Shown in pieces: positions 56,620 through 64,000 of a DNA stretch of 64,000 bases (the stretch's first letter is position 1; the number at the start of each line of letters is the position of its first letter). The stretch is from a virus. The stretch covers positions 62,001-126,000 of the IMG/VR virus record IMGVR_UViG_3300042261_002385; one strand, 5' to 3'. The position numbers and the translations under genes were made by a program. The notes beneath the pieces were generated by a model that saw only the letters and a list, made by a program, of their open reading frames with translations, searched no databases and was not told the DNA's origin.

Positions 56620-58325
56620 TCAAAGTCGGTTTCATAAACTACTTCCTCAATTGAGGTAAATACTTCTTTATTAATTTTCAAAATCTTATCAAACATTTCC
56701 TCACTCAAAATGGCATGATGAACTACGAATATGTTGATATTGTAGTCATTTGCAAACGATTTAAGTAATAATAAAATAGAGTCGATACCTTCTAAGTCGA
56801 TTGAAGAAAAAACCTCATCTAAAAAAAGTATATTGATATGTTTTTTTGTTCTAATTAGTTTTAAGTAGGCAATTAAAATTGCAATATTAATCTTTTTTGT
56901 TTCTCCAGTCGAAAGCGAGTCGTGTTCAATTGCAACACCCAGGCTTTTGATTTCAGCAGTAAACGTTTCATCTAACTTTACATCAAATGGTAAAAGCATT
57001 TTCTTAACATTCTCAGATACAAAGTAGTTTATTGGCTTTATTATACCAGAAATAATAGCTTTCTTTACACCATCTTCACTTAAGATGCGATTTAATTCTT
57101 TATAGTATAACTCTTTTTCTTTACAAATCGTCTGACTTTCTTGTGAGATATTTTTTTTATCCTGTAACTCAATAATAGTATTTTGAAACTCTTGTATGTT
57201 AACAGAGTCTTCACCTGATTCTTTAGATTTTTTAAGATTTAGTTTTTCTATTTGAGTTTTATAATTCCTAAGTAGGTAATTTAAGTCGTTAAAGGTGGTT
57301 GTTGTCTTTTCAGATAAAGTCTTTAGCTTTTGTTGTTTTTCTTTAATTAACTTTATAGATTCTTCGATTGTCTTAAGTATAGATACAAATCCATCTTTTT
57401 TTTCTACTAATACCTGTCTTAGTGAGATAAAGTGGTCAGAATTAAAATCTGTTCTACAAGTGGGACATTTACCTGAATCATATAAATCAATTTCTCGTTG
57501 TACATTTTTAATATCATTCTGTGTATTGATATATTGACGTTTTTCAACTTCAAGTTCCTCAGTAAGTTCATTTTCTTTATCTTTAATTTTTTCTACTTTT
57601 TCTTTTAGTGCTTTGTAGTCTTCTTTTTTTGAAGACATCTCGTTCATCAGTTTTTCTATCTCAGATTGAATATTCTCTTTTTCTTTCTCAATCGCCTTTT
57701 CAATAGACTTTTTGATAGATTCAATAGAATCTTCTAAAGTTCTAATTTCAGAGTCCAATGAGGCCATCCTGACCTTATTATTTTTGTTTATATCTTTTAA
57801 AATACCATTCAGTATGTTGATTACTTCTAAGTTGAAAAGTTTATCAAGTAGTAATTGTTTTTCTTCATTTGTTAGTGATATAAAGTTTTTAAAATCATTT
57901 ATAGACATTGAAATAAAAGATTTGAAAGTTTCTATATCCATACCAATATATTTTTCAATCTTCTCATCTATATTAGCTTTACCTGCTCTTTCATTGACAA
58001 CTCCATTTTCAACAAGCTCTAATACATTAGGTGAAATACCTCTTTTAACTTCAACTTCAGTTGAGTTTGAAATAAATTTTATACGATTTAAAAGTTCTCC
58101 ATTTATACGGTTTGGTAGTGTAGAAAGCTTGTGCCATTTTTTCGTCTTACCTGATTTGACTTTACCATAAAGTGTATATTCAAATGACTCTAAGAGAGAT
58201 GATTTACCATTTCCATTTTTACCAACGAGTAAAACTAATTCACCACTTTCAGTGTTGAGTTTTACAATTTGTTCATTATTTCCAAAAGATTTATATCCAC
58301 GGATTCCAATTTCACTAATTAGCAT
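56616..58325 (-). CDS. Rad50/gp46-like recombination ATPase
   Basis: 569 residues, the size of T4 gp46. Walker A is LLVGKNGNGKSSLLESFEYTL (near residue 35). Two long coiled-coil arms flank a zinc hook CPTC (near residue 290). The signature LSTGETKKINIAI and Walker B INILFLDEVFSSID end the protein. With a gp47/Mre11-like nuclease it would resect DNA ends for recombination-dependent replication; no gp47 is in the window. Overlaps the dioxygenase gene by 4 nt. Confidence 0.93.
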   Translation of the reverse strand: MLISEIGIRGYKSFGNNEQIVKLNTESGELVLLVGKNGNGKSSLLESFEYTLYGKVKSGKTKKWHKLSTLPNRINGELLNRIKFISNSTEVEVKRGISPNVLELVENGVVNERAGKANIDEKIEKYIGMDIETFKSFISMSINDFKNFISLTNEEKQLLLDKLFNLEVINILNGILKDINKNNKVRMASLDSEIRTLEDSIESIKKSIEKAIEKEKENIQSEIEKLMNEMSSKKEDYKALKEKVEKIKDKENELTEELEVEKRQYINTQNDIKNVQREIDLYDSGKCPTCRTDFNSDHFISLRQVLVEKKDGFVSILKTIEESIKLIKEKQQKLKTLSEKTTTTFNDLNYLLRNYKTQIEKLNLKKSKESGEDSVNIQEFQNTIIELQDKKNISQESQTICKEKELYYKELNRILSEDGVKKAIISGIIKPINYFVSENVKKMLLPFDVKLDETFTAEIKSLGVAIEHDSLSTGETKKINIAILIAYLKLIRTKKHINILFLDEVFSSIDLEGIDSILLLLKSFANDYNINIFVVHHAILSEEMFDKILKINKEVFTSIEEVVYETDFE

Positions 58326-58369
58326 TAATAAGTATTATTTTTTACTTATATCAAAAAAAAAGTAAATTG

Positions 58370-58675
58370 TTATTTATTTACGACTTGTATTTTATAGATT
58401 TTAGGATCAAAGTCATTTACAATGTTAATCATTTCATCATAGGGAACAATTTTTTCGATTATTCTAAGCATCAATCTTGAATAACCTGACCAATCCTCAA
58501 TTTGACAACCAAGTTTCTTTTCAAGCTTACTATCCGGTGTAAGGGCAACTACTGCTTCTTTGTAATAAAATATTGTTTCATAAAACTGTTCTTGATAAGC
58601 AAGTGTCATAAGAACAAAAATTCCATCGTCCAGTTTGCCAATATACTCAATGATATCAAAATTTATTTCTTCCAT
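58370..58675 (-). CDS. Unknown small protein
   Basis: 101 residues, mostly helical (FDIIEYIGKLDDGIFVLMTL, YSRLMLRIIEKIVPYDEMI). No family recognised. It overlaps its upstream neighbour by one base, forming part of a tight small-gene cluster before the gp46-like gene. Confidence 0.65.
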   Translation of the reverse strand: MEEINFDIIEYIGKLDDGIFVLMTLAYQEQFYETIFYYKEAVVALTPDSKLEKKLGCQIEDWSGYSRLMLRIIEKIVPYDEMINIVNDFDPKIYKIQVVNK

Positions 58676-58893
58676 TAAGACAAAATAGTGTCAATTTTTT
58701 CTGACCTGATTTCTTTTAAGTAACCTGATTGACTTAGTGTGTTAAAAATCGATTTACCGACTGATACTCTATTACCACCATCACAAAAACAGTGCATCAT
58801 TTCCATGTAATAACGATGTATCTGCTCTTTTTCCAACTTATCTTCAATTATGTTGACTTTTTCTAAGTCTAAATAGTAATTATCAATTTTCAT
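58675..58893 (-). CDS. Unknown small protein
   Basis: 72 residues (MKIDNYYLDLEKVNIIEDKL). Helical, with one Cys-Asp-Gly turn (MMHCFCDGGNRVSVGKSIFN). No family recognised. Coupled to its neighbours by a 1-nt overlap and a 4-nt gap. Confidence 0.62.
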   Translation of the reverse strand: MKIDNYYLDLEKVNIIEDKLEKEQIHRYYMEMMHCFCDGGNRVSVGKSIFNTLSQSGYLKEIRSEKIDTILS

Positions 58894-58897
58894 ATCA

Positions 58898-59170
58898 TTA
58901 AATTATATCATCAATTATGAACTCTAACTTCTTGAATCTCTCATCTGTGTCAGTGAATATAATTTGAATTTTATCAATATCTTTAAATTCTTGAGCTTTA
59001 CCAGTGACCTCGTTAATCATAACATCTTTTTTGTAAATGATATCAATTCCAGGTTCTTCCCCTAAAAATCTTCTCATATCTTCTTTGATTTGAGATAATT
59101 TCCAATCGTCTTTTTTAAAATCAATTTTTGAGATATACTCTCTGATTGCCATTTCTTTTAATGAATTCAT
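58898..59170 (-). CDS. Unknown small acidic protein
   Basis: 90 residues. Alpha/beta pattern with a beta pair at the end (DIDKIQIIFTDTDERFKKLEFI). No family recognised. It follows a TATA-like GAATATATAAT stretch, so it may be the first gene of the cluster 59170-58370. Confidence 0.62.
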   Translation of the reverse strand: MNSLKEMAIREYISKIDFKKDDWKLSQIKEDMRRFLGEEPGIDIIYKKDVMINEVTGKAQEFKDIDKIQIIFTDTDERFKKLEFIIDDII

Positions 59171-59199
59171 AAAAATAAATTTATTTTTTTATTATATAT

Positions 59200-59532
59200 T
59201 CAAAAATCACCTTTGTCTAAAAAATAGGTATTTTGTTCACTAATTAATTTAAGATTATTATGAATAGAAGTGCAATGTTTTTTAAACATTTTTACATCTT
59301 CATCTGATAGGTCAAACCACTCACCATTTATTTTTTTTGGTTTATAAATACGATGTAACATTGCTTCTATTTTTGTTCCCCATCGAGATTCAAAACTATC
59401 TACTAAATAGATCTCGGAAGCATTTCCAGTCTTAAATTCTTTAATTCTTTTTTCAGGTGTTCTTCTTGTAAATCCAATTTTATGTAATTTTTGACCACTT
59501 ATTTCAGAACAAACTAAATAAATTGAAATCAT
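59200..59532 (-). CDS. GIY-YIG-superfamily nuclease of the T5orf172/Mug113 type
   Basis: 110 residues. IYLVCSEISGQKLHKIGFTRRTPEKRIKEF gives the Y/I-type strands with the conserved KIG and R; EAMLHRIYKPKKINGEWFDLS carries the catalytic Glu and closing NGEWF, as in T5orf172 domains. Small stand-alone versions are found in phages and may cut DNA. It overlaps the tape-measure-like gene by one base. Confidence 0.82.
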   Translation of the reverse strand: MISIYLVCSEISGQKLHKIGFTRRTPEKRIKEFKTGNASEIYLVDSFESRWGTKIEAMLHRIYKPKKINGEWFDLSDEDVKMFKKHCTSIHNNLKLISEQNTYFLDKGDF

Positions 59533-62500
59533 TATTTATCCTTTTTTTGTTTTACATCAACTTTAATTTCAAGAGGTTCTTTTGGTTTATTACCCTGTGA
59601 TTTAACAAAACCATCAATGCTATTAGCACTTCTACTAATATTTGTCAGTAATTTTACTACTTCGTCCATTTTTTGGGACACATACAAAATCTCATTCTTT
59701 CTTTCAAGATCCGCTGACAATTTTTTCTTTTTATCATCTCTAACAGTAAATAGCTCTTTGGTTTTTACTGGAGATACACGTTTTTCAGGATCAAAATTAC
59801 CAGTAGATAATTGTTTTGTTATGGACCCTAACTCTGATAAGTTTTTCAATTTCAACATTTGAAGAGCCCTACCGAGTTTCATTAAAGCCGTTGCCATTGC
59901 ATCATAACCTCTAGCAAGTGTAATCATTTTACGGGTTGTTTGAGAAATAGGATCTCTTCCAAGTGCCGATTCAAAGGCTGAACCCATCCTACCAAAGAAT
60001 GTTGTTCCTTTTCCTTCTATTTCAGCAATTCTTTTGACTACATAAGTGAAATCAATTAAATTTTGACCTACTTTTCTCATGAAGAATGGATCTACTTTCA
60101 TTTCGAATGCTTTTCTACCACTAAGAATTATATTTGCAACTTTGACAAGTCTAAATGCATAATCAGCCACTATATCATAGCTTCCAAAGCCAAAAAATGA
60201 AAGACCTCTACTCATGCTTTTTAAGAAACCACCACCATCGAGTCTTTCAAGCATTAAAACTGTTTTTGCATATGTTATGATAGAACCCGAAGGAGCTAAC
60301 ATAGACCTACTCCATCTTAATACACTACTGGCAACTGAAGAACTAAATAATTTTCTATTTCTGTAGAAAATTGCAGCAACAGTTGCCATTTGAATTGAGA
60401 CATCTCTTGGTAGTGTCAAATCTTTCCTTTCTTTAACTTTTCTAGTAGTAGATGATGATCCAATACCGAAGAATCCGGAATTAGTGGAAGTAACTGTTTT
60501 CTCTGTAACAAGCATCTTATCTAACTGTAGTGCTAATTTTGCAAATCCAATAATATTTTTAGAAATATTTTTAATGAAATTAGGACTTAAAGTAACAGTG
60601 AATGCTTTTCTATTGTTATATAAAACTGCCGCTGTCATCGCCATCGACGCGGCACCATCAGCTACTCTACCCGCTAAATCTCTAAACATAGCAGTGCTTA
60701 AACCACTATCCCAAATCATATTGAATATTTCTAAGAATGACTGAATACCGGTTTTTATACCCTGACCCCATTGTTTGGTTGGAAAAGCGGTATATTCAAC
60801 GCCACCAATTGCACCAGCGACATCTCTTATACCATAAGCAATCTGAACCATAGCATATCTCATCTGGTCGATAACTTCTTCAGCACTGTCTGAGAACCAA
60901 CCCGAAGAATTTTTAAACATATAATCGAATACCGGAGCAAACGCTTTGATAGATTCACCGACTCCTTTACCCCATTTCTTAGAAGGAAAGTTCCCACCAA
61001 AGTCTACATCACTCTCTGCAAAAATCTTAGCAGCTGCTACAATACCTTTACTTATGGCTACTATACCATAGACCATATCATCTACAACATCCTGACCGGT
61101 AGTAAACCAGCCTGTGTTTTCGTTAAGTGCGACAAACACTGGTGCAAAAGCTCCTATTGCTTTTCCAACTCCAGTAGCCCATTTCACAGGAGGACCATTC
61201 TCAAATACTGCTTTATTTTTTGCAAAGTAACCAGCGGCCGCTACAATACCTTTCGCCACAATTCTAATCGCTCTGGCAAAGTCATCAGGTCCAACTCCAC
61301 CTGATCCAAAAGCCTCAAACACAGCATTTCTAACAAGCATTGAGTAAACAGGTGAAAACGCACCTATGGCTATAGCCACACCTTCGGCCCATTTTTTTGT
61401 GGGACCTCCGGTATATTTACCCTTACTTAAAATAAAACTTACCTCAACTATTGACCAAGCAATACTCGCTAACATACCTCTACCTGTCTCAAATGGATCA
61501 GGACCACCAAAAAAACCTGATATAGCAGCCGCAATACCAACTGCACCAAGAATTAAAATTATAGGAACAAACAACGCGTAAAGAGTGGCAACTCCCATGG
61601 CCCACTGACCAAAGTTAGCATTGTATTTACCTTGTCCTAAAATATTCGCCACCTCGACTATGGTATTAGCCACAGTTAGTATCATCGGAAGACCAACCCA
61701 GAAGAATGGATTTATCACATTAAGACCTAAAGCGATTGCACCGATTGCAAAAGCACCAAGTGCAGCTCCAACCTGAATAGTCCATTTAAGTTTTGGATAT
61801 TTTCCATACTTACCCGCGTTCAAAATCATTGATGTCGCAACAATAGTTGCTGAAACAAGTAAAATCGCTGCTAGACCAGCTAAGAATACCAAAGCTTGTG
61901 GTCCAAACACAGCCGAACCTAAAGCCAGAGCACCAATTGCAAAAGCCCCTAATGAAGCAGCGACTCCAATTGCCCACTTAAGTCCTGGATAATTTTTATA
62001 TTTACCGATATTTAATATAAGTGATGATACCGCAATGACACCTGCTAAGATTAAAATAACAAGTCCACCTTTTAGTGCATCAACTGGTTTTAGAACTTTA
62101 CCTATGATCTTAGTCGCAAAGGCGTAAGCAACAAATATAATTGCTGTTACTAATCCAAAAACTAACAACTTTAGTATCATACCAAGTGTGAGTTTGTCAA
62201 ATGATGATTTAAACTTGGCGAATATAAAAGCTGACAACGCCAGTGATAGTGCCATCAAAGTAAACAACACCGGTAGTAGAATTACTTGTTTAAGAGACAA
62301 TTTACCTAAGAATTTTGAGGCAAAAGCCACTATAAAAACTACTACACCCATAGCAAACCCTAAGAAAAGTATTCTTAATATTGTTCCATAACCTAATGCA
62401 TCAATTGACTTTTTAAACATAGGTTTAGCAAATATAAATGCTGAAAGAGCCAAAGCTAATGACATAGTCGTCAAGAAAAGAGGTAGTAGTAAAACTTCTT

Positions 62501-63875
62501 TTATACTTAATTTACCTAATTTATTAGTTGCCATAGCCATTAAAAACGCAACAACACTTATACTAGCTCCTAAAAATAATATTTTGAATATTGTGCCATA
62601 TCCAAGTTTATCAAACGAAGATTTGAATTCTGAAAATATCGCAGCAGAAAGTGCGATAGCTAATGCAATAGCAACCATCGCAATAGGTAATAGTAATATA
62701 GCAACTGGATTTGTTTTTTCTAATGAGTTTATCAGTTTCGCAATACCTAACGATACAACAGCAAACATACCGGCGATTAATATTGCGGTGATTGCTTGCA
62801 TAAATCCGATAGGTTTAATCTGGTTTAAAGCGTGAGATGACCATGTGATACCTTTAGCAATCATAAACATTATCAGTGGTAGACCTAAAATAATTGCAAA
62901 CATTTTACCCATTCCAATTGAAGTAGTCTTAAAACCAAAACCTCCACCACTCGCCTGTTGTGAGGTTGTTAAAGACGTAATCAAACCAGCGATACCTCTA
63001 GCGACTATAGCAAACATTACACCAATCAAAATTGCAGTCAATGCTTTCGGGATTGATATAGGTGTAATTTGTGCCAAAAATTTAGATGACATCATAATCC
63101 CTATTGACATAGAGACCATAAGAAGAGGAAGCATCACAGCTGCTTTTAGAACTGTTCCAAATGACATACTTTGCGTCTTCATCTTCATACCTCTGAACTC
63201 CACATCCTGAGATGTTGTCATCGCAGCAATTAATTTTGATATAGCCGGAGCTACTAAAGTGAAGAGTAGAGCTATTGAAGCAGCGGTCAAAATTTGAGGT
63301 ATAGTTATTGGTTTAATCTTTGATAATAACCAAGAAGAAACCATAATACCTAAAGATGCGATGACCATTATCGCCGAAGTAATTGCAGCTTCTCTTATAG
63401 TCATTGGTCCACCAGTTGCGCCCGTAATTTTAGCTACTCTTTCAAACGCAAAAGCTACTAACATAATACCAATTCCAAGTGCAATTACGGAAAGAATATT
63501 TACTTTACCTACAATTTTAAATGCTAAACCTATTGCTAATACGGCTATTGCGATTAATAAAATAGTTGCTACACCTTTTTTGAGTTGAGATTCTTTCTTA
63601 GGATCTCCACCTTCCATAGGTTCAGTTTTTTTATCATCATTTTTTTGTTTACAAAGACCAATTATGGTTTGTTGATTTTTAAGAATCTCTTGAGTATCAG
63701 TTTTTATAGATTTAATTTCAACACTTATTTGTTCCAAAGATTTACCAAAATCTCCAGATTGTAAGGCAGCACCCGTGTCTGACTTCTTTCCATCATCTTT
63801 CTTCTGTAAAGCCTCAACTAATGCTTCCAGTCCGAGTGATAAGTTATCTAATGCTGCTAATAATTGTTTATCCAT
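59532..63875 (-). CDS. Tape-measure-like giant protein with repeated hydrophobic segments
   Basis: 1447 residues. The first ~95 residues are hydrophilic and helical. Residues ~98-620 are hydrophobic segments in repeats of ~95 residues (SFDKLGYGTIFKILFLGA, SIDALGYGTILRILFLGF, SFDKLTLGMILKLLVFG). Residues ~620-1100 repeat a K-W-x-x-G-V motif (LKWAIGVAASLGAFAIG, TKKWAEGVAIAIGAFSP, VKWATGVGKAIGAFAP). The C-terminus is helical and charged. Length and hydrophobic repeats fit a tail tape-measure protein; a membrane protein cannot be excluded. Confidence 0.72.
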   Translation of the reverse strand: MDKQLLAALDNLSLGLEALVEALQKKDDGKKSDTGAALQSGDFGKSLEQISVEIKSIKTDTQEILKNQQTIIGLCKQKNDDKKTEPMEGGDPKKESQLKKGVATILLIAIAVLAIGLAFKIVGKVNILSVIALGIGIMLVAFAFERVAKITGATGGPMTIREAAITSAIMVIASLGIMVSSWLLSKIKPITIPQILTAASIALLFTLVAPAISKLIAAMTTSQDVEFRGMKMKTQSMSFGTVLKAAVMLPLLMVSMSIGIMMSSKFLAQITPISIPKALTAILIGVMFAIVARGIAGLITSLTTSQQASGGGFGFKTTSIGMGKMFAIILGLPLIMFMIAKGITWSSHALNQIKPIGFMQAITAILIAGMFAVVSLGIAKLINSLEKTNPVAILLLPIAMVAIALAIALSAAIFSEFKSSFDKLGYGTIFKILFLGASISVVAFLMAMATNKLGKLSIKEVLLLPLFLTTMSLALALSAFIFAKPMFKKSIDALGYGTILRILFLGFAMGVVVFIVAFASKFLGKLSLKQVILLPVLFTLMALSLALSAFIFAKFKSSFDKLTLGMILKLLVFGLVTAIIFVAYAFATKIIGKVLKPVDALKGGLVILILAGVIAVSSLILNIGKYKNYPGLKWAIGVAASLGAFAIGALALGSAVFGPQALVFLAGLAAILLVSATIVATSMILNAGKYGKYPKLKWTIQVGAALGAFAIGAIALGLNVINPFFWVGLPMILTVANTIVEVANILGQGKYNANFGQWAMGVATLYALFVPIILILGAVGIAAAISGFFGGPDPFETGRGMLASIAWSIVEVSFILSKGKYTGGPTKKWAEGVAIAIGAFSPVYSMLVRNAVFEAFGSGGVGPDDFARAIRIVAKGIVAAAGYFAKNKAVFENGPPVKWATGVGKAIGAFAPVFVALNENTGWFTTGQDVVDDMVYGIVAISKGIVAAAKIFAESDVDFGGNFPSKKWGKGVGESIKAFAPVFDYMFKNSSGWFSDSAEEVIDQMRYAMVQIAYGIRDVAGAIGGVEYTAFPTKQWGQGIKTGIQSFLEIFNMIWDSGLSTAMFRDLAGRVADGAASMAMTAAVLYNNRKAFTVTLSPNFIKNISKNIIGFAKLALQLDKMLVTEKTVTSTNSGFFGIGSSSTTRKVKERKDLTLPRDVSIQMATVAAIFYRNRKLFSSSVASSVLRWSRSMLAPSGSIITYAKTVLMLERLDGGGFLKSMSRGLSFFGFGSYDIVADYAFRLVKVANIILSGRKAFEMKVDPFFMRKVGQNLIDFTYVVKRIAEIEGKGTTFFGRMGSAFESALGRDPISQTTRKMITLARGYDAMATALMKLGRALQMLKLKNLSELGSITKQLSTGNFDPEKRVSPVKTKELFTVRDDKKKKLSADLERKNEILYVSQKMDEVVKLLTNISRSANSIDGFVKSQGNKPKEPLEIKVDVKQKKDK

Positions 63876-63897
63876 AAAAAACTTTTAGTATTCACAA

Positions 63898-63909
63898 CTA
63901 TATATTAAA
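63898..63909 (-). promoter_or_regulatory. Phage-type TATA promoter motif before the tape-measure-like gene
   Basis: Minus-strand TTTTAATATATA, about 22 nt before the ATG at 63875. Confidence 0.5.
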
Positions 63910-63956
63910 ATCAACATACTCTTTAGAATATATAATTAGAAGGAGAATGATTAATT

Positions 63957-64000
63957 ATGAAAATAAAACGACTTATTAAATATTATCTTTTAGGTGAATC
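63957..64000 (+). CDS. Start of an unknown gene running off the window
   Basis: ATG followed by 14 codons with no stop (MKIKRLIKYYLLGES). The start lies ~20 nt after an AGAATATATAATT motif and after AAGGAG. The basic, aromatic N-terminus loosely resembles the recurring tag. Confidence 0.5.
   Translation, partial: MKIKRLIKYYLLGE

Noticed and set aside
1-64000. CRISPR array, insertion sequence or integrase/attachment site
   Set aside because: No regularly spaced direct repeats, transposase or integrase were seen. The repeated phrases in fibre genes are protein repeats.
1-64000. Window as bacterial chromosome or plasmid
   Set aside because: Lack of metabolic operons, dense small genes, giant fibre genes, S74 domain, gp46-like ATPase and large tRNA arrays argue for a phage genome.

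Overview
The window is part of the genome of a large tailed phage of the jumbo or T4-like myovirus type that infects a Bacteroidota host, probably a flavobacterium. Evidence for a phage: giant tail-fibre and baseplate-like genes, an S74 intramolecular chaperone domain, a gp46/Rad50-like ATPase, several free-standing homing endonucleases, about 30 tRNA genes and dense small genes of unknown function. Evidence for the host: AT-rich DNA, A/T-rich rather than Shine-Dalgarno leaders, host-type promoters (TTTG, 20 nt, TAnnTTTG), a type 9 secretion (CHU_C-like) sorting domain, and a Bacteroidota-like ribosomal protein bS21.

Layout. 1-934: two secreted or surface proteins (PKD-like and CHU_C-like). 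937-2963: tRNA operon 1 on the minus strand, carrying an HNH endonuclease and a thioredoxin. 3046-3159: its leader peptide. 3260-6530: minus-strand accessory genes (membrane-segment protein, ribbon-helix-helix protein, exported EEP nuclease, small ORFs). 6548-7509: tRNA operons 2 and 3 with their leaders. 7594-12423: small genes, a methyltransferase and a tail-fibre gene. 12425-13732: tRNA operon 4 and its leader. 13836-23678: accessory and information genes (I78-like inhibitor, YqeY, SmpB, second thioredoxin, nucleotidyltransferase-like protein, ClpP-like protease, sigma factor, NAD-dependent DNA ligase). 23760-31694: large virion genes. 31717-44672: UVR-motif protein, S1-like protein, L7/L12-like protein, P-loop kinase, TOPRIM primase-like protein, M16 peptidase, adenine methyltransferase, HD hydrolase, sirtuin. 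44763-54226: two giant fibre/adhesin genes. 54238-63875: DnaJ, HNH nuclease, bS21, 2OG-Fe(II) dioxygenase, gp46-like ATPase, small ORFs and a tape-measure-like protein.

Main discovery. Each of the four minus-strand tRNA operons is preceded by a short ORF (37, 27, 23 and 33 codons) and then an intrinsic terminator, with the tRNAs starting downstream. The amino acids, and often the exact rare codons, of each leader match the tRNAs of its own operon. Leader 1, residues 1-24, uses only Met, Arg, Thr, Asn, Leu, Val, Ile and Cys, and all eight are tRNAs of operon 1. Leader 2 has ATA, GGA, GGC, GGG and GCG codons ahead of tRNA-Ile(TAT)-like, Gly, Ala and Gly. Leader 3 has Tyr-Tyr-Tyr-Glu ahead of tRNA-Glu and tRNA-Tyr. 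Leader 4 has Phe, His, Trp, Lys, Arg and Ser ahead of those same tRNAs. In all four, a late segment of the leader ORF can pair with the 5' arm of the terminator; in leader 1 this is 11 of 11 bases. This is the architecture of trp-type ribosome-mediated attenuation, but applied to tRNA supply. I know of no described precedent.

The system sits in a genome that also encodes S1-like, bS21 and L7/L12-like proteins, SmpB, YqeY and an initiator tRNA, which suggests broad control of host translation. A second theme is a recurring N-terminal peptide (MRYL..F..F..E type) on otherwise unrelated proteins, resembling the T4 capsid-targeting sequence. A TTTAATATATAA-like motif lies just upstream of many genes and is a likely phage-specific promoter.
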